64,000 nt of DNA from Phycisphaerae bacterium (GCA_026004655.1 BPJO01000010.1:62001-126000); one strand, 5' to 3'. Counted from the first letter of the stretch, positions 46,102 to 55,106 are shown. Made by a program: numbers and translations. Notes: generated by a model from the sequence alone, not told the origin.

Positions 46102-47319
46102 GTGCGAAAACGACTGCGACGCGTTGCGTTGATTGCCGAGACGCAAGTCTCACCACGTCGAAGGATGATCAACGGTGTAGCTAGATATATTCGGGAGCAC
46201 GATCCCTGGGCAATTTATCTTAAACCATTTGGAGCGGATAAATCTCTGGACCGATGGCTGCAGTCTTGGCAGGGTGACGGGATCATTGCTGCGGTGACGG
46301 ATTCGGAGATTGATCTATTGCAACATCACAATCTGCCGGTAGTTGATCTGATCGGAATTTATCGACGAGAGGGTGTTCCCCTGGTGCGGACCAATGATCG
46401 AGCGGTCGGTCGGGTCGGCGCAGAACACCTTCTAGACAGAGGATTTCGTCATTTCGGTTTTGTGGTGTATCCGGAACATTCCTGGTCTACACGTCGTTGC
46501 GATGCATTTGTGGAACGCTTAAAGGAAGAAGGCTTGGGCTGTATTGTTCGATCAATCCCATTTCCTCGTAGCGGCGCAGGTGGACCGGATCTTTGGGAAA
46601 ACCAACAGAAAATGCTCTGTCAATGGTTGGAATCCTTACCCAAGCCGGTCGGGGTCATGTGTAGTACCGATCTCTTAGCTCAGCAGTTGTTAGAAGCATG
46701 TCTTCGATCGGAGCTGAATGTTCCCGAGCAGATTGCGGTTCTTGGTGCAGATAATGATGAACCCATTTGCAACATCTGCTATCCGTCCTTGTCCAGTGTC
46801 ATTATCAACGACGAGCAGCGGGGTTACATGGCAGCAGCAGTGCTTGATAGGATGATGAATGGAGAGCCACCTCCCAAAGAAGTTATTTGGGTGGACCCGA
46901 TCGGTGTATTCAGTCGCGCATCCACCGATATTCTTGCGGTCGAAGACGAACTCGTGGCCACTTCTCTGCGGTTTGTCCGTGATCACGCCTGTGAACAGAT
47001 CAGTGTAGACGATGTAGTCAAACAGGTTCCGGTGTCTCGGAGTGTTCTGGAACGACGATTTCGCAAGATCATTGGTCGCTCCATCAATAATGAAATCTTA
47101 CGAATCCGTTTGAATACCGCAGTACAGTTGTTGTGCGAAACGGATTTAGCGATCAAAGTCATTGCCATGAAGTCCGGGTTTAGGAGTACGTCATATATGA
47201 GCGCGGTGTTTCGTGAAAAACTTAACCGTACACCCGGTTCTTACCGTGGCGATGAAAAATCACGTCGTTCCAACCGATCGAATGTTACGGCTCAGGCGAC
47301 CCGGGGCTTGGAGTTTTAA
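46102..47319 (+). CDS. XylR-type regulator: LacI-like sensor with AraC DNA-binding domain
   Basis: A 405-residue transcription factor. The N-terminal two-thirds (about 1-275) form a periplasmic-binding-protein-like sugar sensor (VALIAETQVSPRRRMINGVARY, NLPVVDLIG, VRTNDRAVGRVGAEHLLDRGFRHFGFV). The C-terminal 100 residues carry two AraC helix-turn-helix motifs (SRSVLERRFRKIIGRS and IAMKSGFRSTSYMSAVFREK). Such proteins switch on sugar-use genes. GGAGG lies eight bases before the GTG at 46102; a GTG at 46057 is less likely. Nearby targets could be the pectin genes or the divergent pseudopilin-like gene. Confidence 0.87.
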   Translation: MRKRLRRVALIAETQVSPRRRMINGVARYIREHDPWAIYLKPFGADKSLDRWLQSWQGDGIIAAVTDSEIDLLQHHNLPVVDLIGIYRREGVPLVRTNDRAVGRVGAEHLLDRGFRHFGFVVYPEHSWSTRRCDAFVERLKEEGLGCIVRSIPFPRSGAGGPDLWENQQKMLCQWLESLPKPVGVMCSTDLLAQQLLEACLRSELNVPEQIAVLGADNDEPICNICYPSLSSVIINDEQRGYMAAAVLDRMMNGEPPPKEVIWVDPIGVFSRASTDILAVEDELVATSLRFVRDHACEQISVDDVVKQVPVSRSVLERRFRKIIGRSINNEILRIRLNTAVQLLCETDLAIKVIAMKSGFRSTSYMSAVFREKLNRTPGSYRGDEKSRRSNRSNVTAQATRGLEF

Positions 47320-47346
47320 GTTACAGTGCACAGACTTTCACAAAAA

Positions 47347-48471
47347 TTAACAAGCTTTGAGGGATTGACGGGCAATAAGCTGTTCCGTTCTTGCGATGAA
47401 TTGCTCAACGACGGTCATGGCTTCTGAATCATTCATTTGGTGTGGCGGATGCTTCATGGTCCAGGCGCAAACCGCATCCAGTGGGCCTCCTAGCTTGGCA
47501 TCTAAGGCCAGTTTGCAACATCGAACGGCATCCACGACGACTCCAGCACTGTTTGGCGAATCCTCCACACTCAGCCTTAACTCTAGATGGAGTGGTACGC
47601 CACCAAATCCCGTCCCCTCAATGCGCAAAAAACAGATTTTGTTGTCTTTCAGAAAGGGGACAAAATCGCTCGGGCCGATGTGAATGTTCTGATCATCCAG
47701 GGGCAAGTCTAACTGTGATTGGACGGCTTCGGTCTTGCTTTTCTTCTTGCTCGTTAACCGTGATCGGTTGAGCATATTGAGAAAATCCGTGTTTCCGCCC
47801 ATGTTAAGCTGATAGGTGTTGTTGATCCTCACTCCCCGGGATGCAAAAAGTCGGGCCAAGACACGATGCGTAATAGTAGCGCCGAGTTGAGCTTTAATAT
47901 CATCTCCTACACACGGCAAACCTTTTTCACGAAAGCGTTCAGCCCAGATCTGGTCGGAGACGATAAAACAGGGGACACAGTTCACAAAAGCCACTTTCGC
48001 ATCCAGGCAGGCCTGTGCGAAATATTCGGTAGCTTTTTGCGCCCCGACGGGCATGTAGTTGACGAGAATATCGGTGCGGGTTTGGGATAAATGTTCCGCT
48101 ACATCGATCGGGGGAGCATTAGCAGGAATGAAACGCACCTCTTCCGGATAATGATCCATGTGATCGCTTATTCCATCCAGGATAGGGGACATTTGAACCA
48201 CGGGCCCGATACCGGCTGGCAAAGGATGAAAGATTTTGGTGTTGTTTGGAGGAGCTACAAGTGCATCGTTCAACGGACGTCCGACTTTTCGAGAATCGAT
48301 GTCGAACGCTGCGACGCATTCAATGTCACTTACCTGATAGGGACCTATCCGCGGATGCATCAGTCCGATAGCCGAATCCTGGGGTTGGACATTTGAATAA
48401 TAATAAATCCCTTGAACTAAAGAACTTGCGCAATTTCCCACCCCGGCAATGGCGATTCTGATCTTTGACAT
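47347..48471 (-). CDS. ino1: Inositol-3-phosphate synthase
   Basis: NAD-dependent enzyme that turns glucose-6-phosphate into myo-inositol-3-phosphate, first step to inositol lipids or solutes. The 374 residues are the short prokaryotic form. The NAD site GVGNCASSLVQG is at residues 10-21. NYMPVGAQKATEYFAQACLDA, VNCVPCFI, GDDIKAQLGATITHR and NMGGNTDFLNML are conserved blocks. It is four bases downstream of tlyA and part of a minus-strand run with the PL10 lyase. Confidence 0.92.
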   Translation of the reverse strand: MSKIRIAIAGVGNCASSLVQGIYYYSNVQPQDSAIGLMHPRIGPYQVSDIECVAAFDIDSRKVGRPLNDALVAPPNNTKIFHPLPAGIGPVVQMSPILDGISDHMDHYPEEVRFIPANAPPIDVAEHLSQTRTDILVNYMPVGAQKATEYFAQACLDAKVAFVNCVPCFIVSDQIWAERFREKGLPCVGDDIKAQLGATITHRVLARLFASRGVRINNTYQLNMGGNTDFLNMLNRSRLTSKKKSKTEAVQSQLDLPLDDQNIHIGPSDFVPFLKDNKICFLRIEGTGFGGVPLHLELRLSVEDSPNSAGVVVDAVRCCKLALDAKLGGPLDAVCAWTMKHPPHQMNDSEAMTVVEQFIARTEQLIARQSLKAC

Positions 48472-48475
48472 ATCT

Positions 48476-49033
48476 TTAACATTCCATTTTAAGCTGCAGC
48501 AACCATTCCGTGTTGCCTTTGCTTCCTTTAATCGGACTTTCTACCCGATTTACAACAGACCATCCCGACGATTCGATCCTCAGGATAACATCCGTAACTA
48601 CTGATTCCACCATATCTTGTGGCAAAATTCCCTTTCGAAGAATTGTCGGAGATGCTTCATAATGAGGTTTGAGCAGGGTGACAATTTGTCCGTCCGGTTT
48701 AAGCAGTTTTTTCGCAGCCGGAAGGATGTAAGCCTGTTTTGTCCAAGCACAATCAATCACAACCAAGTCCATGGTTTCAGGCAAACTGACGTGCATCGCG
48801 TTGGTTCTTTCTCTAACGACGACACGGGCGTCTTTTCGTAACTTCCAATCCAAGACCCCATATCCGGTATCTACGGCATAAACACGCTTGGCCCCGTATT
48901 GCAGAAGACAGTCGGTAAACCCCCCGGTCGAGCAACCCAGATCCGCACAGATCAAACCTTTGACGTCCATTCCAAAGGTCTGAATGGCGTGTTGCAGCTT
49001 AATCCCACCACGAGAAACAAAGCTCACAGACAA
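48476..49033 (-). CDS. tlyA: TlyA-like 2'-O-ribose methyltransferase lacking the S4 domain
   Basis: A 185-residue FtsJ-fold SAM methyltransferase. FVSRGGIKLQHAI opens it; the SAM loop is CADLGCSTGGFTDCLLQYGA (about 30-49), then VYAVDTGYGVLDWKLR and VRERTNAMH, all TlyA blocks. TlyA proteins methylate 16S and 23S rRNA and usually carry an N-terminal S4 RNA-binding domain of about 60 residues. Here there is no room for it: a TAA lies in frame about 25 codons before the conserved SRGG block, and the PL10 gene ends only 29 bases upstream. The start is TTG with AAGAG upstream. Confidence 0.82.
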   Translation of the reverse strand: MSVSFVSRGGIKLQHAIQTFGMDVKGLICADLGCSTGGFTDCLLQYGAKRVYAVDTGYGVLDWKLRKDARVVVRERTNAMHVSLPETMDLVVIDCAWTKQAYILPAAKKLLKPDGQIVTLLKPHYEASPTILRKGILPQDMVESVVTDVILRIESSGWSVVNRVESPIKGSKGNTEWLLQLKMEC

Positions 49034-49062
49034 AATATACTCTTGAAAATGAGAAACTACGT

Positions 49063-50163
49063 TTATTGTTTATTACTTCGGGGAGTTGAAGAAGGTCCCG
49101 TTGTCAGAGAACCAACCCGCGCTTTCCAGGCAGGATACTCCTTTTCAAGGCGATTCTTGGCCCAGGCGCCATACCAGCGATAACCGGTTCGACGTTCGGT
49201 TTCGATTTCCATCAGGTCATATCGAATAACGCCGTCTCTACCGACAAAAATCGGACGATTGGTTCCGATTTCATAGAACCTTGCCCAAAGAGGTCCGGCC
49301 TGTGGATCAAGAACCACATATCGTTCGAATCCCTTGGGAGTTCCGGGCATCGGACGGTCTTCGATCCGAATTCCCATGATTTTGGTCTTCTCAAACCACT
49401 CGGCTGCTGCATCGACGGCGGCAATGACTTCAGGTGAAGGATTCTCAACGTGCATCAATAGATTCATGACCGCTAAAGATTCCTGACCAGCTAACGCCAC
49501 AGGTTCAAATACCCTGGCCGGCGCAGGGGCCAACGTTTTTTCATCATGCTGAGCGGCCCAGACGGTACGCTTCCCATTGACAATCACTTGGCAGTTCAAA
49601 ATGCACTCAATTCCCCGGTCCCAGGCTTGGCGGGCACGCTGCTTTCGGTCCTCATCAAGGAATGAAAAGGTTTCGGAGCTAAAAACATCTCGAAGTAAAA
49701 ACATGATCCGGGCCATTGTCCCGTCATTAAACGTGATATACCGACCATACCCCGAAGGTGGAGGGTACGACTGAGGCCAACCCCCGTTGGGATATTGGGC
49801 TTGCAAAAGGTAATCAACAGCTCGATTGATGGCAGAACGTATTTCAGAATCGTGTGTCGCGTTATAAACCCGAGCCAAAAACTGAATCTCAAAATACCCA
49901 GCCGAATTATCAAACGTGGCGTGACGATCGGTATCTTCGTTACCCGGTTTTGCTAAAGCGGTTTCAGTATTTTTTGGCCATCCCCCTTCAGGTGTCTGCC
50001 ATGCCAAAATATTACTGGCCATCTGGCGAGCTTCGTCAGAACGGTACCATTCCGGAGATTCATTCAGCTTCTTTGAAGCCGATGTATAACCCCAACTGAT
50101 GGTAGTCATTAACCATCCCACCATCACTCCCCCAATAAACGTTCGATTTAAGTACCAGCTCAT
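49063..50163 (-). CDS. Secreted pectate lyase, family PL10-like
   Basis: A 366-residue exported alpha/alpha-barrel lyase. The N-terminus is a signal-like segment (about 5-30). WQTPEGGWPKNTE, FDNSAGYFEIQFLARVY, NGGWPQSYPPPSGYGRYITFNDG and VWAAQHDEKTLAP are typical of PL10 pectate lyases, which cleave polygalacturonate by beta-elimination. A promoter places the transcript start at the ATG at 50163; a longer reading to 50247 is not needed. It heads the PL10-tlyA-ino1 run. Confidence 0.88.
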   Translation of the reverse strand: MSWYLNRTFIGGVMVGWLMTTISWGYTSASKKLNESPEWYRSDEARQMASNILAWQTPEGGWPKNTETALAKPGNEDTDRHATFDNSAGYFEIQFLARVYNATHDSEIRSAINRAVDYLLQAQYPNGGWPQSYPPPSGYGRYITFNDGTMARIMFLLRDVFSSETFSFLDEDRKQRARQAWDRGIECILNCQVIVNGKRTVWAAQHDEKTLAPAPARVFEPVALAGQESLAVMNLLMHVENPSPEVIAAVDAAAEWFEKTKIMGIRIEDRPMPGTPKGFERYVVLDPQAGPLWARFYEIGTNRPIFVGRDGVIRYDLMEIETERRTGYRWYGAWAKNRLEKEYPAWKARVGSLTTGPSSTPRSNKQ

Positions 50164-50170
50164 CAATCCC

Positions 50171-50199
50171 AGTATAAGACGATACGTTACTCCAGACAA
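50171..50199 (-). promoter_or_regulatory. Promoter of the PL10 lyase gene, probably leaderless
   Basis: On minus: TTGTCT (50194-50199), 17 bases, TATACT (50171-50176), then seven bases to the ATG at 50163. The spacing puts the first transcribed base at or just before the start codon. No good ribosome site is seen. Confidence 0.6.
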
Positions 50200-50248
50200 A
50201 AATGTTTTATTCGAACCAAGATCGAACGATCGTGTAAAATCGGGCAAC

Positions 50249-50857
50249 CTATGGCTTCATGACGCTATCCGGCAATTTCAGGAACTCTTCGGTCGGAGGA
50301 TAAACGATCTTGATCCGTTGACCACTTGCCAGAATACCGGGCAATTTCGCTTGGACCCAGGCAATTCGCTGGGGAGGATCAATATAACCCACTTTTTGAA
50401 GCACGTGTCTGATGTGTTTCGGGATTTCAATCCATGTAACGGAGTCCGTCACAAGCTCACTCGATCCGTCAACCCATACTCTGACCGAGGGAACATTGTC
50501 GGACCAGATCAGGAAGACTAATTTATCGTGGTTCATATAAACCAGTTGAGTGGTATAGCGGTTTCCGACAATCGGTGAGTCATTGAGCGGATCGCGTACC
50601 ATACGCGAGTTCGGATCGATCTGATCATGCAGCAACGTCATGACCCATCCACGTACTTCCGGGGGTTCAACCCGGGGAGCACGGGGCGGAATCGGTTCTG
50701 GCTGGATGTAGGCAGCTTCGTGAGGTATTAAGGGAGGTAAATGGGCCGGTTCGGTTGAACCAGATAACTTTTTTTTCATGAGAATGAAAAAGCCGGGGGC
50801 GATTAATATCAGCAACAACAGAGCAAAAACAAGGTTGGCTTTCGTTTCTTTGCGCAT
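50249..50857 (-). CDS. Membrane-anchored hypothetical protein, 202 aa
   Basis: Not recognised. A basic N-terminus is followed by one transmembrane helix (about residues 10-28, LVFALLLLILIAPGFFIL), a Pro/Glu-rich linker (about 38-65) and a soluble domain of about 130 residues that should be outside the cytoplasm. It contains repeated Trp and Val-rich strands but no catalytic motif. The ATG at 50857 is chosen because the 27 codons before it look non-coding. It precedes the PL10 lyase by 85 bases on the same strand. Confidence 0.6.
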   Translation of the reverse strand: MRKETKANLVFALLLLILIAPGFFILMKKKLSGSTEPAHLPPLIPHEAAYIQPEPIPPRAPRVEPPEVRGWVMTLLHDQIDPNSRMVRDPLNDSPIVGNRYTTQLVYMNHDKLVFLIWSDNVPSVRVWVDGSSELVTDSVTWIEIPKHIRHVLQKVGYIDPPQRIAWVQAKLPGILASGQRIKIVYPPTEEFLKLPDSVMKP

Positions 50858-51023
50858 ATTGATCCATATCATGATAGCGTAGTACCACGCTGGAAAAGAG
50901 TTCGTCGTTGCCGCGACCCAGAATTCCCATAATCCCAAAATCTAATACGGTTTTGACTCTAAAACTGGTTTAAATACTTTGAGTAGGGGTCTTACCCATC
51001 GATCCTGATCTCACCTGAAATGG

Positions 51024-51746
51024 ATGCATATGAGGTTGACCATAAAGTTCTGGCATTGGCTGAAGAATATCGATTTGCTGATTTTGGTTTCTGCGTTGCT
51101 GATTGTGACAGGCACATGGTCATTTGTCGGTTTGTTGGATGAAGTACAGGAAGGAGACACACATAACTTTGACGAAGCAATCCTCCGTGCGGTCGGTCAA
51201 TGGCAGGTTCCAGCGTGGGTGGAGGAGGTCGGTCGGGATTTGACCGCGTTGGGAGGAGTTGCAGTGTTGAGTCTGGTAACACTGGCCGTTGCGGGATATC
51301 TCGTGTTGGAACGTAAACATCATGCTCTCATACTGCTTTTCATCGCTACGTTGGGGGCTTTGGTTTTGAGCTTTTACCTGAAAGACCTGATTAATCGACC
51401 ACGTCCAGACATTATCCCTCATCGAACGTATGTTATGACTCGAAGTTTCCCGAGCGGGCATTCGATGTTATCCGCATCGGTATATCTGACCTTAGGAACA
51501 TTATTATCCCGTTTGACGGACCGATGGTTATTGAGAACCTATTTTGTGGGAATTGCACTGCTGATAACAGGACTGGTGGGACTTAGTCGGGTATTCCTGG
51601 GTGTTCACTGGCCGAGCGATGTGTTGGGAGGATGGACTGCCGGACTGGTTTGGGCAATTTTATGTGGGTTGATTTCCCGGTTTTTATGGAAGCAAGAGCC
51701 CGAATCCGTCGACCGAAATGACTCACCGCGGTCAAAAGGAACGTGA
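51024..51746 (+). CDS. PAP2-family membrane phosphatase
   Basis: A 240-residue integral membrane protein with about six helices. The three phosphatase motifs are present: KDLINRPRPD (about 114-123), PSGHSM (about 142-147) and SRVFLGVHWPSDVLGG (about 191-206), with the catalytic His pair. Members remove phosphate from lipids such as phosphatidic acid or undecaprenyl pyrophosphate at the outer face of the membrane; the substrate is open. The next gene starts two bases after its stop. Confidence 0.88.
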   Translation: MHMRLTIKFWHWLKNIDLLILVSALLIVTGTWSFVGLLDEVQEGDTHNFDEAILRAVGQWQVPAWVEEVGRDLTALGGVAVLSLVTLAVAGYLVLERKHHALILLFIATLGALVLSFYLKDLINRPRPDIIPHRTYVMTRSFPSGHSMLSASVYLTLGTLLSRLTDRWLLRTYFVGIALLITGLVGLSRVFLGVHWPSDVLGGWTAGLVWAILCGLISRFLWKQEPESVDRNDSPRSKGT

Positions 51747-51747
51747 T

Positions 51748-52233
51748 ATGCTGCAGTCTCTTTCTCCAGCACAAAAACTCCAATTATGTCAAGCGGTAGA
51801 GTACGCACTCGAAATCCCCGAAATATCTGTTCGTGTCAAGCAGCTTTATGAAGAGATTCAACAACAGGTAAAGTTAAAAAATCCGAGATGTGATCGTTCA
51901 GGCAGGTGTTGCCGGTTTGAGGAATATGGTCACCGGCTGTTTGTAACCACAGTAGAACTAGCGGCCTTCTTCGGTCATGCGAAAAGCGGTTTGTTTTCCA
52001 CGCCCCGGACGATTAACGAGGGGTGTCCCTACCAGGTCGATCGGTTGTGTACCGTACATTCGTATCGACCATTCGGGTGCCGGATATTCTTCTGCGATCC
52101 AACTGCGACCGATTGGCAACAGGAGCAATATGAACATTTTCACTTACAGCTAAAGCAAATACACACGGATTTTAATGTTCCATATATGTATGTCGAATGG
52201 CGGCAAGCACTGCGAGCCCTGTTTAACCGGTGA
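51748..52233 (+). CDS. YkgJ-family Cys-rich metal-binding protein
   Basis: A 161-residue protein of the YkgJ / zinc- or iron-chelating domain family. The Cys pattern is clear: CDRSGRCCRFEEYG near residue 49, GCPY and RLCTVHSYRPFGCRIFFC further on. These should bind an Fe-S cluster or Zn. The role is unknown. The ATG at 51748 has AAAAGGA upstream, and the gene is coupled to the PAP2 gene. Its last 11 bases overlap the 3' end of the convergent sdhB. Confidence 0.75.
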   Translation: MLQSLSPAQKLQLCQAVEYALEIPEISVRVKQLYEEIQQQVKLKNPRCDRSGRCCRFEEYGHRLFVTTVELAAFFGHAKSGLFSTPRTINEGCPYQVDRLCTVHSYRPFGCRIFFCDPTATDWQQEQYEHFHLQLKQIHTDFNVPYMYVEWRQALRALFNR

Positions 52234-52990
52234 AAAACTTCTTGATTTGGAAAACAGTCATTTGTCGTTGGATGGCTGCGATCGATTCCAGCAAAGGGAT
52301 CTGTTTGGGGCAGACCTGCACGCAGTTTCCGGCTTTTCCACACTCATGGACTCCGCCTTCGCCCTGAAGGGCGGCTAGACGCTCGGATTTGAGTGCTTGA
52401 CCGATCGGGTGATCGTTGAAAAGCCGGGCTTGCGAGATGACCGCAGCGCCAACAAACTTGTTGGTCGGTGTGTACTGCGGGCACGCCTCGAGGCAGCAAC
52501 CACAGGAGATGCACCGCGAAAGAGGATAACGTTCATCATTCAATTCTTGGGGGATGGGAGGACCGGCGCCCAGATCATAGGTTCCATCAACTGGAATCCA
52601 TGCCTTGACCCGTTTGAGATCATTAAACAAACGTGATCGGTCAACCCATAAGTCTCGGATCAGCGGAAACTTAGTCATGGGTTCTAGCGTTATCGGCTCG
52701 CCGTCGGGAGAGACCTTGTCCACTAAGGCTGAACAAGATTGCCTTACCCGACCGTTGATGATCATTGTGCAAGCCCCACAGACCTCTTCAAGGCATCCGG
52801 AATCCCAAACCGGTGGTGTAGTAGACTTACCCTCAGCGGTTGTGGGATTGGCAGCAATCCACTGCAAACAGGAAATGATGTTCATATTAGGACGCCAGGG
52901 GACATGAAAAGTCTCCCATCGAGAAGGTTTTTCGGGTCCGTCCTGCCTTTTGATTCTTACAATGACTTTTCGATCCGTTGCAGTGCTCAT
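52223..52990 (-). CDS. sdhB: Succinate dehydrogenase / fumarate reductase iron-sulfur subunit
   Basis: Electron-transfer subunit of complex II, 255 residues. The 2Fe-2S site is DSGCLEEVCGACTM plus the later RQSCSALV; the 4Fe-4S and 3Fe-4S sites are CISCGCCLEACPQ and CGKAGNCVQVCPK. The sequence, including VDRSRLFNDLKRVKAWIPVDGTYDLG, is close to the Bacillus-type (class with one di-heme anchor). AGGAA precedes the ATG. Neither sdhA nor sdhC is beside it, although these normally lie upstream. Confidence 0.93.
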   Translation of the reverse strand: MSTATDRKVIVRIKRQDGPEKPSRWETFHVPWRPNMNIISCLQWIAANPTTAEGKSTTPPVWDSGCLEEVCGACTMIINGRVRQSCSALVDKVSPDGEPITLEPMTKFPLIRDLWVDRSRLFNDLKRVKAWIPVDGTYDLGAGPPIPQELNDERYPLSRCISCGCCLEACPQYTPTNKFVGAAVISQARLFNDHPIGQALKSERLAALQGEGGVHECGKAGNCVQVCPKQIPLLESIAAIQRQMTVFQIKKFFTG

Positions 52991-53156
52991 AATCTTGTTC
53001 CTAATCGTATGTTATGGTCCATAAATAGATAGGACAAGAAACAGGCTTATCTGTCATTGAAATTGAAAAAGACTGCGACAAAAAGGCTGTACTGTGCAAA
53101 TCGAAAACCGTATTCAACGAGCAGCTTCGAATGACACAGACGAAAATGATGCCTGA

Positions 53157-55052
53157 TTAACGACCTGCTACCGGAGCCGGGGGAGTAACCATCTCTGCAC
53201 CCATGACGGGCTGCTGGGTTTGGCGTACCAAATACTTCAGTGCAGCCCGCTCTTCGTTATTATCTTCTCGATCACTGAACGGATCTCGCTGAGTCATTTT
53301 ACCGTCAGGTCCCATTACCAGAATATAAGCGCGTTCAAGTTTTTCATCAAAACGGATATCAACGAGTCGAGAACCCGTTCCCCAATCCGTTCCTGCATCG
53401 CGCCAACCTACTTGATCGCCTGGATAAACCGAGAAAATACGACTTTGCCATTTTCCACCGGTCCATTTGAACACTTCCATCCGAACCGAGGACGGAACAC
53501 TTCCTGATGTCCAGCTGCGATCCGCGATAAAGTAACGTGTGGTTGTTTCGATAGTGCGTGGTTCACTCCAACCGTCTTCCTTGATCGTGGACCAGATCGC
53601 ATACTGTCGAGCCAGTTCCGGTTTGTCACGGGCAACCAGGTTGCTCTGCCAAACCGGATTCTTGATCGCATAAAGCACTTGATAACGGTAGGTGTGACCT
53701 TCGACAACTTCTGCGTCAAAAAACCAGCCATAAATCGTCGAGGCTTGTCGCGGATCGAACAGAGCTGGAGGTAAAGGGGGTAATTGCGGTTGGCCGGTAC
53801 CGGGTTGAATCTGTTGACCGGGTGGTTGAGACCAACTTTCGGGATTGAACTCCTCCTCCATCATATCGGGTGATCGGATGAACGGAGGCGGGGGTGGATA
53901 ACGTCCTCCGGGATAATTCGGGGGTGCAACTTGAGCCAATTGAAGTCCTGCCAATTCGGCCAGACTTTCGGACCGACTCGCATCTTCTACCTTAAACTCG
54001 GGAAACTCGGGGGGGATATTTCCCGGACGTCCACGTCTCGACGGTGGTGATACGGGCTGACGAGGGGTTGGTGTCGGTCGATTTTCCCTCTGTAACCGAC
54101 GCTCCTCAGCCCGTCTAAGCCGTTCCGCCTCTTTAGCTGCTTTAACTTGCTCTTTGACATCATCCAGGTTGGTCGGCGGGTCCCAAGGACCTTCACCACT
54201 CAGCAACGTATAAAAGGGCGGACGGAGCAGATCAGATTGTCCCTGCGGACTGGAAAACCAGGCTTCGTATTGACCGATTTCCTGAAATCCTGCGTTGGGA
54301 CCGGGCAAAGGCCAAGGCTTGATACCATTATCCAACGGTTTGACTTCGACGGGTTCAGACCAGCTTCCGTCGGGGCGCTGCTCCTGACGTACCACTTTGA
54401 TCGCCAGGATCATAGTTGTCTGGCCTGGGGGGATGCCGACCTCCTGGAAGGATTGATGGATTTCCGCAGGTTCGATTCTGTATTCACCCCGAATGTAATT
54501 CAGATCAGTGGCGTTGGCGGGTAAGACGGTTGTCCCTGTCCCGACAGGGGGTACGGGCTGAACGGGTTGAGCGCCACCGACCGGACCGATCACGACTTGA
54601 GCACGAGCGGTTTTAAGTCCAATATCAGGCAAAACTTCACTGGGGGGTAAATCGGGAAGCCTCTGCACCAGTTGTGGGGCATCCGGAAGCTTGTCCGGAT
54701 CTTTCAAGGTCGGATTAAACGCGATCGAACTAGTGAAATTGGTGTTGAAAATGGTGACCGGACGGTCGCTGATCCCGGCCATAGTGGTCCGGTGCTTTTC
54801 CAAGGGATCTTCCTGTGCATTGCGAGGCGGAACTTTCTGGCGGGTGGTATTGATCTGATCTTCAACACTCTTGGCGATTTTGGCTACTTCTAGATCAACA
54901 TTCCCCGGTCGTAACGGGGGTTGTCCGGGAACTTCGACCGCGACAGGGGAGGTCAACACATAGTTCCATAGGATCAGAATCAGAAAGATACCCCCCAAAC
55001 CAATCGCGATCCATTGGCAATGTTGTTCGAGCAGTTCGACAACTTTCTTCAT
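53157..55052 (-). CDS. Long proline-rich bitopic protein of the PilM cluster
   Basis: A 631-residue protein with one N-terminal transmembrane helix (about 15-34) and a large extracytoplasmic part. Pro-rich spacers (about 40-160, 325-350 and 385-430) separate beta-rich pieces. The part around 440-470 (FFDAEVVEGHTYRYQVLYAI) resembles a fibronectin-type strand pair. A short Arg/Glu coil (EAERLRRAEERRLQRE) lies near 313. No enzyme motif is seen. It is the third gene of the unit, 54 bp after the 450-aa gene, and probably a periplasmic scaffold. Confidence 0.65.
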   Translation of the reverse strand: MKKVVELLEQHCQWIAIGLGGIFLILILWNYVLTSPVAVEVPGQPPLRPGNVDLEVAKIAKSVEDQINTTRQKVPPRNAQEDPLEKHRTTMAGISDRPVTIFNTNFTSSIAFNPTLKDPDKLPDAPQLVQRLPDLPPSEVLPDIGLKTARAQVVIGPVGGAQPVQPVPPVGTGTTVLPANATDLNYIRGEYRIEPAEIHQSFQEVGIPPGQTTMILAIKVVRQEQRPDGSWSEPVEVKPLDNGIKPWPLPGPNAGFQEIGQYEAWFSSPQGQSDLLRPPFYTLLSGEGPWDPPTNLDDVKEQVKAAKEAERLRRAEERRLQRENRPTPTPRQPVSPPSRRGRPGNIPPEFPEFKVEDASRSESLAELAGLQLAQVAPPNYPGGRYPPPPPFIRSPDMMEEEFNPESWSQPPGQQIQPGTGQPQLPPLPPALFDPRQASTIYGWFFDAEVVEGHTYRYQVLYAIKNPVWQSNLVARDKPELARQYAIWSTIKEDGWSEPRTIETTTRYFIADRSWTSGSVPSSVRMEVFKWTGGKWQSRIFSVYPGDQVGWRDAGTDWGTGSRLVDIRFDEKLERAYILVMGPDGKMTQRDPFSDREDNNEERAALKYLVRQTQQPVMGAEMVTPPAPVAGR

Positions 55053-55106
55053 ATTACACCTGCGGTCTTTTCCTTAACGACGTTGCATTCACGCACTCGG
55101 ATCAAA

